A DNA stretch of 64,000 bases from Desulfuromonas sp. KJ2020 (GTDB taxonomy: Bacteria; Desulfobacterota; Desulfuromonadia; Desulfuromonadales; SZUA-540): contig NZ_JAKUKE010000003.1 in the NCBI RefSeq assembly GCF_024197615.1, positions 279,192 to 343,191 of the forward strand, written 5' to 3'. Below, piece after piece: positions 16,186-24,500 of this stretch (positions within the stretch are counted from its first letter, which is position 1; each line of letters starts with the position of its first letter). Below the pieces are notes generated by a model. It saw only the letters and a list, made by a program, of their open reading frames with translations, had not been told where the DNA came from and made no database searches. A program made the translations under genes and the position numbers.

Positions 16186-17694
16186 ATGAGTAAAAGGCGG
16201 TTTGGCCTTCAAACCGAGGTTGTGGTCAGTATCGTGCTGTTGATGGGGGCCGCCCTCCTGTTTTCCGGGCTGCTCATTCTGAAAATCGCTGAAACCCAGA
16301 TCCTGGATCAGCGGCTGGCAGGGGCTTCTCTGGCGCTGCAGACCACCGCCCGGGCGTTGGCGCCCGATTTGGCCCAGATAGCGGAGTCTCCGACCGGTTC
16401 TTTTGAAAAGGACCATCCTGTTCGACTGCTTCCCGCGCAGTTGGGCGCGACAGCCTGGCAGATTCTGGACAGAGACCTTGCGCCCCTTGTTCAAGAGGAT
16501 CGTTTCGGCCGATTAATGTTTTACAAGGACGATCTTGGCCTGGCCCGATACGGGGAAGGCCCGCTGTTTTCCGTATCTTATTCTACCTCTCTGCTTCCCT
16601 TTGCCGGTCCCGCCGATAACTTTGCTGTCCTCACACTGCCTGTCCGACATGAGGCGCAGCGGGTAGGGACCATTCAGGCCCTGTTCTCCCTGGACGATGT
16701 TTCACGGCAGCTTATGGAGGCCAGAAGGGTCGCTTTGGTCTACGTCGGTCTATACGGGACGATTCTGGCGCTGTTCGGCATGTTTCTGTTGCGCCGCAAT
16801 GTTATTCGCCCTGTTCGCCTGCTGATCGAGGGGACGCGGCAGGTGGCCGGCGGCAATCTGGACCATAAACTGTCTGAAGAAGGACCCCGGGAGATCGCCG
16901 AGCTGGCGGGCGCATTCAACGCCATGACGGGTGCTTTGTCCCACAGCAGAGCCCAGACTGAGGCCAATATTGCGGTTCTGGAGCGAACCAACCAGGATCT
17001 GCAGCAGGCCAGGCGGGAACTGATCCTGTCGGAAAAGATGGCCTCCGTTGGTCATCTCGCTGCCGGCATGGCGCACGAAATCGGCAATCCCCTGGGGGCT
17101 ATCATCGGTTATCTCGGCTTTTTGAAACAGGAACTTCCCGACGGAAGAGAAGCGGACGTCATTGGCCGCTCCCTGGAAGAAGCCGAACGAATCAACCGCC
17201 TTGTCAAGGATCTGCTCGATTACGCGGCGCCGGGACGCGGTGAGGCCGAATGGGTCGATCCTTCGGCGGTGGCGCGGGATGCCTGCGATATCCTCCGCAG
17301 CCAGGGAGGATGGAAAGAACGCCAATTGGTGACCGACCTTCCGGTCGGCCTCCCTGCCGTCTTTATTCCGCGTCACAAGCTGCTGCAGGTTTTTGTCAAT
17401 CTTCTGCTTAATGCCCGTGATGCCACCTCGGCGGATGGTGTGATACGTGTTTCTGGCGGGACAACAGACCAGTCGGTCTGGATTGCCGTGGCGGACAACG
17501 GCACGGGAATGGCGCCCGAGGTAAAGGCCAATATTTTCGATCCCTTTTTCACCACCAAATTCACCGGCAAAGGCAGAGGGCTGGGTCTTTCCGTTTCGCA
17601 CCGGATCATTGATGAAGCTGACGGCCGCATCGATGTTGAGTCTGACCCGGGCCGGGGAACCGTATTCACCGTATGGCTTAAGCAACAGGGGTGA
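16186..17694 (+). CDS. Membrane sensor histidine kinase
   Basis: A 502-residue sensor kinase. Order: transmembrane helix 1 (about residues 10-32), an extracytoplasmic sensor of about 145 residues, helix 2 (about 184-203), HAMP (about 203-256), a short coiled coil, HisKA with the phosphoacceptor His297 in GMAHEIGNPLG, and HATPase_c with N (NLLLNARDA), G1 (DNGTG) and G2 (GKGRGLGLS) boxes. The HEIGNP form of the H-box is that of kinases that pair with NtrC-type regulators. It overlaps the next gene, an NtrC-type regulator, so the two form a two-component system. The adjoining minor-pilin operon and its sigma-54 promoter are the likely target (inference). Confidence 0.93.
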   Translation: MSKRRFGLQTEVVVSIVLLMGAALLFSGLLILKIAETQILDQRLAGASLALQTTARALAPDLAQIAESPTGSFEKDHPVRLLPAQLGATAWQILDRDLAPLVQEDRFGRLMFYKDDLGLARYGEGPLFSVSYSTSLLPFAGPADNFAVLTLPVRHEAQRVGTIQALFSLDDVSRQLMEARRVALVYVGLYGTILALFGMFLLRRNVIRPVRLLIEGTRQVAGGNLDHKLSEEGPREIAELAGAFNAMTGALSHSRAQTEANIAVLERTNQDLQQARRELILSEKMASVGHLAAGMAHEIGNPLGAIIGYLGFLKQELPDGREADVIGRSLEEAERINRLVKDLLDYAAPGRGEAEWVDPSAVARDACDILRSQGGWKERQLVTDLPVGLPAVFIPRHKLLQVFVNLLLNARDATSADGVIRVSGGTTDQSVWIAVADNGTGMAPEVKANIFDPFFTTKFTGKGRGLGLSVSHRIIDEADGRIDVESDPGRGTVFTVWLKQQG

Positions 17695-19058
17695 TGGACA
17701 CCATGGTTACCAAAGAACGCACTATTCTGATTGTTGACGACGAAGGATCCATGCGACACATGCTGCGTATGGTTCTCGAAAAGGAGGGCTACCAGGTTCT
17801 GGAAGCCGCTCACGGATTGCAAGGACTGGAGGTCCTGTCCCGCGCAACGGTAGACCTGGTGCTGTGTGACATCCGCATGCCGGAAATGGATGGAATAGCC
17901 TTCCTGCGTGAACTGGAGCGCGCCCGCAACCCGGCCACCGTTATCGTCATGAGTGCCTATGGCGCCATCGACACGGCCATCGAATGCATGAAACTGGGGG
18001 CCTACGATTATATATCCAAGCCCTTCAAGCCGGATGAAGTGTTGCTGACCGTGAAAAAGGCGGAAGAGCGTCTACGCCTGCAGCAGGAAAACAGACAACT
18101 GAAAAAAGAGTTGAGCCAGACGCAGTTCAGGGACGAGATCGTCTTCGCCGGGCCCGCTATGGCCAGGGTGCTCGAACTGGTAGACGCTGTGGCCGACTCT
18201 GCTTCTCCCGTACTCATTACGGGGGAAACGGGCACGGGCAAGGAATTGGTGGCCAGGGCGCTACACAGTCGGAGCGGCCGACGGGACATGCCTTTTGTGG
18301 CAGTGAACTGCGGTGCCATTTCTTCGGGGCTGATGGAGTCGGAACTGTTTGGCCATGTCAAGGGAGCCTTTACCGGCGCCGACCGTGAGCGCCAGGGGCT
18401 GTTCAGTGCCGCCAACGGCGGCGTGCTCTTTCTCGATGAAATCGGTGAATTGCCCCTGGATCTGCAGCCCAAGCTGTTGCGAGTCCTGCAGGAAGGGGAA
18501 ATTCTGCGTGTCGGTGAAACCCGTCCCCGGCCAGTCGATGTAAGGGTCCTGGCCGCTACCGCCCGGGACCTGCGCGACGAAGCGGCTGGCGGACGTTTTC
18601 GGGATGATCTCTACTATCGGCTGGCAGTTGTTGAGATTGACATCCCCCCGTTACGGGAGCGCCGTGAAGACCTTCAGCCTCTGGCGGAGAGATTTTTGGA
18701 GCAGATTGCCTCACGCGAAGGCAGAACGGTGCCCCGACTCCTGTCAGACGCCCTTGCCGCCCTGCAGGACTACCCCTGGCCGGGCAACGTCCGTGAACTG
18801 AAGAATTTCCTTGAAAAAACCATGATCTTCTGTCGGCGGGAAGAAATCGACAAAGGCTGCCTCCCTTGGGAAGCGCGGCGAAAATCCCGTGACCACAGCG
18901 ATAACTATTCCCTGAAAGCCGCCATCCGCCGACTCGAAAGGGAGTACATCGAAAAGGCTCTCAAGGCGACCGACGGCAACCGGACCCACGCCGCCCGCCT
19001 GCTCGAAATCAGCCTGCGGGCTCTCATCTATAAAATCAGGGAATACGATATATCCTGA
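17694..19058 (+). CDS. NtrC-family sigma-54 response regulator
   Basis: A 454-residue activator with a receiver (phosphoacceptor Asp59 in LCDIRMPEMDG), an AAA+ domain with Walker A GETGTGKE, the sigma-54-contact loop GAFTGA and Walker B LFLDEIGE, and a C-terminal Fis-type helix-turn-helix (NRTHAARLLEISLRALIYK). The ATG at 17694 shares its A with the kinase stop (TGATG), but the ATG at 17703 sits 9 bases behind AGGGGTG and is an equal alternative. It lies directly upstream of a minor-pilin operon with a sigma-54 promoter and paired dyads, which are natural candidates for its binding sites. It is distinct from PilR encoded at 45953. Confidence 0.93.
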   Translation: MDTMVTKERTILIVDDEGSMRHMLRMVLEKEGYQVLEAAHGLQGLEVLSRATVDLVLCDIRMPEMDGIAFLRELERARNPATVIVMSAYGAIDTAIECMKLGAYDYISKPFKPDEVLLTVKKAEERLRLQQENRQLKKELSQTQFRDEIVFAGPAMARVLELVDAVADSASPVLITGETGTGKELVARALHSRSGRRDMPFVAVNCGAISSGLMESELFGHVKGAFTGADRERQGLFSAANGGVLFLDEIGELPLDLQPKLLRVLQEGEILRVGETRPRPVDVRVLAATARDLRDEAAGGRFRDDLYYRLAVVEIDIPPLRERREDLQPLAERFLEQIASREGRTVPRLLSDALAALQDYPWPGNVRELKNFLEKTMIFCRREEIDKGCLPWEARRKSRDHSDNYSLKAAIRRLEREYIEKALKATDGNRTHAARLLEISLRALIYKIREYDIS

Positions 19059-19074
19059 TTTTATCCCCCCTTTC

Positions 19075-19112
19075 TATGAAAACTCTGCATACGACTATGC
19101 AAAATTTGCGTA
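19075..19112. promoter_or_regulatory. Tandem dyads upstream of minor-pilin operon 1
   Basis: Two 17-bp imperfect palindromes: TATGAA-N5-TGCATA (19075-19091) and TATGCA-N5-TGCGTA (19096-19112), 21 bp centre to centre, or two helical turns. They lie 74-110 bp upstream of the candidate sigma-54 promoter, the usual place for enhancer sites. The same dyad recurs at 63120-63136. Confidence 0.6.
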
Positions 19113-19184
19113 GATTGTTGTGCGTCTCCGCCAGACCTCTTTTTAATATCACCTAAAAACCGCCAGTTACGGTTTCTCTCTCTT

Positions 19185-19200
19185 TGGAATGGTCTTTGCT
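19185..19200 (+). promoter_or_regulatory. Candidate sigma-54 promoter, minor-pilin operon 1
   Basis: TGGAATGGTCTTTGCT: GG at -24 and GC at -12 with exactly 10 bases between them, and the strong TTTGCT -12 half. It is 43 bases before the first start codon, behind an NtrC-type regulator gene. Confidence 0.65.
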
Positions 19201-19243
19201 CATGTTGTGGGCATCGGTTTGAAATTTATTTGACGAGGGGAAG

Positions 19244-19747
19244 ATGACTGTGGATGTCTCCAGCGAAAAAGCTTTTACCCTGATCGAGCTGATTATTGCC
19301 ATGGCCTTGCTGGCTATCGTCATGACCATCGCGATGCCCAATGTGTCGCTCTGGATGAAGAATTCCGCCTTTTCAGCGGTAAGCCGCGACCTGGTGTCGG
19401 CCCTTCGATTGGGCAAGTCGACCGCGGTTTCCAGTAATGTCAATGTCGTGGCCCGTTTTGTCAGCGGCGCTTATACCCCTGCCGGCGGCGTGGGCAGCTA
19501 CATGGTTTTCATCGATGATGGCAGCGGCGGCGGCACCGCTGGAAATACCCTGCGCGACGGCGGTGAACGGGTTCTGGCTCAGCAGGATATGCCTAAGGGT
19601 GTTTCGCTGACGTCGACCAACTTCGGCAACGTCGTCACCTTCAATAACCGGGGATTTGCCTCGTCGTCAGGGATCGTTACCCTGAAAAACGAGTTCCGGG
19701 AACGCACCGTTGTCTTCACCTTGGCCGGGGCGGTTTCCTTGCAATAG
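19244..19747 (+). CDS. Minor pseudopilin, FimT/FimU (GspH) family
   Basis: A 167-residue minor pilin, predicted to prime pilus assembly as part of the tip complex. The type III signal is short, with the sequence SEKA before FTLIEL; the residue before the cleavage site is Ala, where prepilin peptidase substrates nearly always have Gly. The hydrophobic helix spans about residues 11-32 with Glu at +5. The C-terminal half fits the GspH/FimT fold. The start is ATG at 19244, 4 bases after GAGGGGA. It is the first gene of operon 1. Confidence 0.88.
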   Translation: MTVDVSSEKAFTLIELIIAMALLAIVMTIAMPNVSLWMKNSAFSAVSRDLVSALRLGKSTAVSSNVNVVARFVSGAYTPAGGVGSYMVFIDDGSGGGTAGNTLRDGGERVLAQQDMPKGVSLTSTNFGNVVTFNNRGFASSSGIVTLKNEFRERTVVFTLAGAVSLQ

Positions 19748-19796
19748 GCGCTGATTGGCTCTTCCGGCAGCGAAGAGGCGAGGAAGGATGATTAAG

Positions 19797-20552
19797 ATGA
19801 ACCAGAAAGGTTTTACGCTGACCGAGATCCTGGTAACCCTGGTCCTGGTGGGCATTTTCAGTACGGCCATGCTGGGGCTCTATGTCACCAACAGCCGGGA
19901 TTATACCGTGCAGACCCAGGTGGTCGATATTCAGCAGAATCTGCGCGCCGCCATCTCCATGATGGCCAAAGATCTGCGGATGACGGGTTACGATCCCTCG
20001 TTCCAGGCCAGTGCGGGTGTGCTTAATGCCGGCATCAACGCCATCACCGTTACCATGGATATCAATGAAGACTGGGATGTGGCCGATGCCGGTGAGTCGA
20101 TCACCTATGCCTTGGCTGGAGGCAATCTGGAGCGCACGGCGACAGCTGCCGATGTTGTGGCGGGAAACGTGGTAGGTCTGGGTTTTGCCTATGCCTTTGA
20201 TGCCAATGGTGACGGGCAGCTCGATACCGACGCCGGCGGACGCGTACACTGGGCGATTCCGGTAGCGGGCGGAAACTGGCTTGAACTCGATGCCAACGGG
20301 GACGATCAGATCACCCCCGACGACGACACCGATGGAGATGGGGTCATCAATACGCTCGACACCGGCGTTCTGTTCCGGGCGGCCGATATTCGCGCTCTGC
20401 GCATCTGGCTGGTGGCCCGAAGTCAGAATCCGCAACCCGAGCATGTGAATTCCCGATCATTCGTGGTCGCCAACACGGTGCTCAACCCTGCCGATGGATT
20501 CTACTACCGCGATGTGTCGACCATTGTCAAACTTCGGAATATGGGACTTTAG
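19797..20552 (+). CDS. pilW: Minor pilin PilW-like
   Basis: A 251-residue minor pilin of the PilW type. The leader MNQKG precedes FTLTEILVTL, with the conserved Glu at +5 and a hydrophobic helix to about residue 30. The start is ATG at 19797, 9 bases behind AGGAAGG; the ATG at 19788 would leave no spacing. The C-terminal domain holds calcium-loop-like sequences DANGDGQLDTD (about 135-145), DANGDDQITPDD (about 165-176) and DTDGDG (about 177). PilW normally sits in the minor-pilin subcomplex that carries PilY1. The order FimT-PilW-PilV-PilX-PilY1 differs slightly from Pseudomonas fimU-pilV-W-X-Y1. Confidence 0.88.
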   Translation: MNQKGFTLTEILVTLVLVGIFSTAMLGLYVTNSRDYTVQTQVVDIQQNLRAAISMMAKDLRMTGYDPSFQASAGVLNAGINAITVTMDINEDWDVADAGESITYALAGGNLERTATAADVVAGNVVGLGFAYAFDANGDGQLDTDAGGRVHWAIPVAGGNWLELDANGDDQITPDDDTDGDGVINTLDTGVLFRAADIRALRIWLVARSQNPQPEHVNSRSFVVANTVLNPADGFYYRDVSTIVKLRNMGL

Positions 20553-20554
20553 TT

Positions 20555-20974
20555 ATGAAGAGCCATCTGAATGAACGAGGATTCTCCCTGATCGAGCTGA
20601 TCTTTGCCATGTCCATTTTCGTCATAGGCATTCTGGCCGTCACCAACATGCAGTTTTTTTCCAGTCGTCACAATGTCAATGCGACCATGATGACGGAAGG
20701 GGCCTTGCTGGCGGAAAGTAAGTTGGAAGAATTGATGACGCTGAATTTTGGACATGCCGACCTGATCGACACGGATGCCGACGGCAACGCCGGTCTCGGC
20801 GACAACCCTGCCGCAGATCACAGCCAGAATCCGTCCACCCTGAATGACAGCTTCATGGTGCATTGGAATATCGCCGACCGTGATGCCGACTCCAAAATAA
20901 TCCGGGTCATTGTCACCTGGAGAGACCGTCTGCTGCCCAAAAACTATTTTGTCGAATCGATCAAGATCCGCTGA
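20555..20974 (+). CDS. pilV: Minor pilin PilV-like
   Basis: A 139-residue minor pilin. The leader ends in NERG before FSLIELIFAMSIFVIG, with Glu at +5 and the IGILAVTNMQ continuation typical of PilV. A DTDADGNAGLGD loop at residues 72-83 has the spacing of an EF-hand-like calcium site. It starts 3 bases after the PilW stop. Its predicted role is in the initiation and tip complex together with PilW, PilX and PilY1. Confidence 0.87.
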   Translation: MKSHLNERGFSLIELIFAMSIFVIGILAVTNMQFFSSRHNVNATMMTEGALLAESKLEELMTLNFGHADLIDTDADGNAGLGDNPAADHSQNPSTLNDSFMVHWNIADRDADSKIIRVIVTWRDRLLPKNYFVESIKIR

Positions 20975-21004
20975 TGTCAACAGTGGTGAGGAAGGTTGCC
21001 TGCC

Positions 21005-21529
21005 ATGCTTAAATCATTGAAGATACTGCAAAACCAGAGAGGCTCCATCATGCTCATCGCCCTGCTGATGATGGCGCTGCTCACCATCATCGGAATTTCG
21101 GCTCTGGATATTTCAGAGATCGAACAGAAGGTCGCCAGCAATGACCGGATCGTCAAGAAGAATTTCTACCTCGCCGAAGCCTCGGCCCTGGAAGCGGCCA
21201 GTCGGCTGGAGAGTCTGCCCTCTGATGAAATCGCTCCCGACACGGCGACCCCACCGGCCTGGCTAAATCTGGACAGCGATTTTGATGCCGCCAATCTGGC
21301 AAATTGGGTGGTGGGGGACGCCGACCCGGCCAACGATACGGCCGCTGTGGCGGATATCGACAGCCGCACACGATTTTCCGTGGTTTATGAGGGCATCGCG
21401 GCCGGCGGTTCTCTGGACATGTCAGCCAGTCAAGTCCATCAGTATGGCGTTTTCGGTCTGTACGACGACCCCACCGGAGCCTTCAGAGGCCAGTCCCTGG
21501 TGGAAGTCGGTTATCGTCGTCGATTTTGA
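21005..21529 (+). CDS. pilX: Minor pilin PilX-like
   Basis: A 174-residue minor pilin of the PilX class. The leader NQRG precedes SIMLIALLMMALLTIIGI. As usual for PilX, the first mature residue is not Phe and there is no Glu at +5; a YLAEASALEAA helix follows. The start is ATG at 21005, 9 bases behind GAGGAAGG. In the C-terminal half, DSDFDAAN and GDADPANDTA stretches are acidic. It is followed by PilY1, for which PilX-type proteins help form the pilus tip. Confidence 0.83.
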   Translation: MLKSLKILQNQRGSIMLIALLMMALLTIIGISALDISEIEQKVASNDRIVKKNFYLAEASALEAASRLESLPSDEIAPDTATPPAWLNLDSDFDAANLANWVVGDADPANDTAAVADIDSRTRFSVVYEGIAAGGSLDMSASQVHQYGVFGLYDDPTGAFRGQSLVEVGYRRRF

Positions 21530-21543
21530 TCAGGAGGATAAAA

Positions 21544-24500
21544 ATGATGAATGCATCCGCGATTTATTCGCCCGTGTTTGATTCTCTGAAGAAACCAGTT
21601 TCGCTTTTGCCAATCGCGACGCTGTCCCTCGCGATCCTCCTGATGGCAGCCCTGCCAGCCTGGGCGGTGGATATCAGTGATACCCCCATGGGCACCAACA
21701 TCACCTCGGCCGCGCCCAACATCATGTTCGTCGTCGACGACTCGGGGAGCATGGACTGGGAGTTCATGACTTCTGAGGGAGACGGCCTGTTCGACGGACA
21801 TTACTATGTCTTTGACCCGGCCCATTACTCGTCAAGCCATGACAACACCTTTTCCTCCTACTGGACCACTTACCACCTGACTGGTTCGGAGCGCCTGGAG
21901 TGGAAATCCCAGTGGTCTGGATACAACAAGATTTACTACAATCCATCCGTCGATTATAAGCCCTGGCCTAATAAAACCCACGCCGATGTCAGCACACCCC
22001 GATCCAATCCCCACAATGCCACGCCAACCTTTGATCTGCGGCTGGAATATACGACGGCCAATCTGACCGCCGTGGAAGAGGTCGTCGTCGATAACATTCC
22101 CGGCCCCAATTTCGTGATTTCGTCCGGTTGGGGCACCAGTACCTCCAACTGCATCGGGGATAACTATCACTGGAAAAATGTCGTGGATCCACCTCAGGAA
22201 GCCAAATGGCTACCGCAGATCCCCCGCAATGGCGATTACGATGTCTGGGTCTGGATCAACGACAACAACCCATCACGAGATACGGCCGCCAAGTACACGG
22301 TGACCTACAATAACGGCGCTGGCACGGCCACCGTCACCATGAATCAAAACAGGTCGCCTGGCTGGTATAAGCTGGGAACCTGGTATTTTCGTTCTCAGGC
22401 TCCTTCCGACGCCCAGTCCGTGCACCTGGCGGCCGCGCTTTCCGGCGTCAGCACCTACATGGCCGACGCGGTCAAGTTCACGCCGGTCGGCATGCCTTCC
22501 ACGGTGCGGATCAACAACGCCCACTATTACACCTGGGACGATGCGGACGAAAATGGCCAGCTTGACGCTGGTGAGGGGATCTACCTTGTCAACTTCGTCG
22601 ATTCCGATTCGAACGGAACCTTGGACCGCCGGGATTATTACGAAGTGACCACCTCCGGTGATGCGGTCAGCCTGCTCACCCCCGTGGAGACCCCGCCCGA
22701 CGGCATCAAGCCCAGTCTTTTTAATGAAGACGGCAGTGTCAGCCGCTTCAAGACCGACGCCGAAGACTTGCAGAATTTTGCCGACTGGTTCTCGTTTTAC
22801 CGTCGCCGCGAACTGACCGCCAAGGCTGCCGTAGCCCATTCCATCGTTAAGATGTCACGCGTAAGCGTGGGTATTTACACTATAAACGATTCATCAACCC
22901 GCACCCGTGTACTCCCCATTAAACTTGAGGAGGCGGCGGGGACCAGCCTTATTGACAATGGTGATAGCGGCTATTATGAAAATGGCGATTGGGACAGTCC
23001 CAGCAGTGGACGCTATTGGGTCAGTACGGGCAGAAAACGTTGGGACGGTTACTGGGTTTATTACGATACCAGCGGATATCTGGATACAGCCTATCAGGCA
23101 AGCAGTCGCTACACCTCTGACACGGGGGCTTATGCCCGCTGGACTCCCAGCCTCAATACCAGTGGCAACTATGATGTCTATGCCTGGTGGCACTGCAACA
23201 CCACCGGTGATACCAACGCCAAATACACGATAACCTATGATGGTGGCACCGATACGGTTTACAAGGATCAGAGCGATTCGGGCAGCAATGTGTGCGGCGA
23301 CTGGGTTCTGCTGGGAAATTACGATTTCGCGGCGGGTTCCAGTGGCAGCGTCCGGGTCGATCGGCATGCCGGCAGCACGGGTACAAGCACGGCGGCCGAC
23401 GCCGTCAAATTTGTTCCTACGGCCACGGCGGCCACGGAGGTCAACGAGACCGGCACCCTGCTGGATATCCTCTATAATGTCGGCGCCAGCGGTGGCACGC
23501 CGCTGCGCACCGGTTTTTACAACGTCGGCCGCTATTTTGACCAGGGGGACAATCATGACGGTGGCATCAGCGGCAGCTCCGGCATCGACGGCAGTCCGTA
23601 TGCTGCCGAAGCCGATGGCGGCGCCTGCCAGAAAGCCTTCGCCATTGTCATGACCGACGGCTATTACAACGATTCCTTCTCTTCCGTCGGCAACCAGGAT
23701 GGAACCTTGGGCGCCCCCTACGCCGATTCCTATTCCAATACGCTGGCCGATGTCGCCATGAAGTTTTATAAGAACGACCTCTCCAGTACCTTGTCCAACG
23801 TCGTTCCGACCAATTCCTGCGACCAGGCCAATTACCAGCATCTGGTCACCTACACGGTATCCTTTGGTGTGCAGGGGTCTATCGATTTCGCCGACATCAA
23901 CGACGACGGGGTGGAGGACTCGCCCCTGTACGAAGAAAATACCTGTTTTCTGGATGATCGGACGCCCCGTCCCGCCTGGCCCAACCCGGCTGACAGCGAC
24001 AGCGCCAAGATCGATGACATGTGGCATGCCGCCATCAACGGCCGTGGCCTCTTTTTCAGCGCCATGAACCCGGAAGAGATGATTGAGGCGGTCTCCAGCA
24101 TTGTCACTGACCTGACCGATCCCGCTTCGGGCAACTCCGTTTCGGTCAACAGTGAAGAACTGAAAACCGATACCGTGCTGTATCAGGCCCGTTATCAGAC
24201 CGGTGAGTGGGTCGGCGATGTTATCGCTTATCCTATCGATCCCATCAGCGGTGCGGTGCGCTCCGGTGTGGGAGAGATTCTCTGGCAGGCTTCCAATGTC
24301 CTGCAGACCATCGACTGGAACGACCGCAAAGTAATTACCTACAACCCGGAAACCGCCGCCGGTGTTCCTTTCCGCAGCGCCAATATCAGCGCCGATCAGT
24401 TGTCACTCCTTGACGTGGATACCACGACAGCCGGCACTATGATCGAGTTTCTGCGCGGGCGCACCGATAACGTCACCGCCACCGGTTTCCGCTATCGTAC

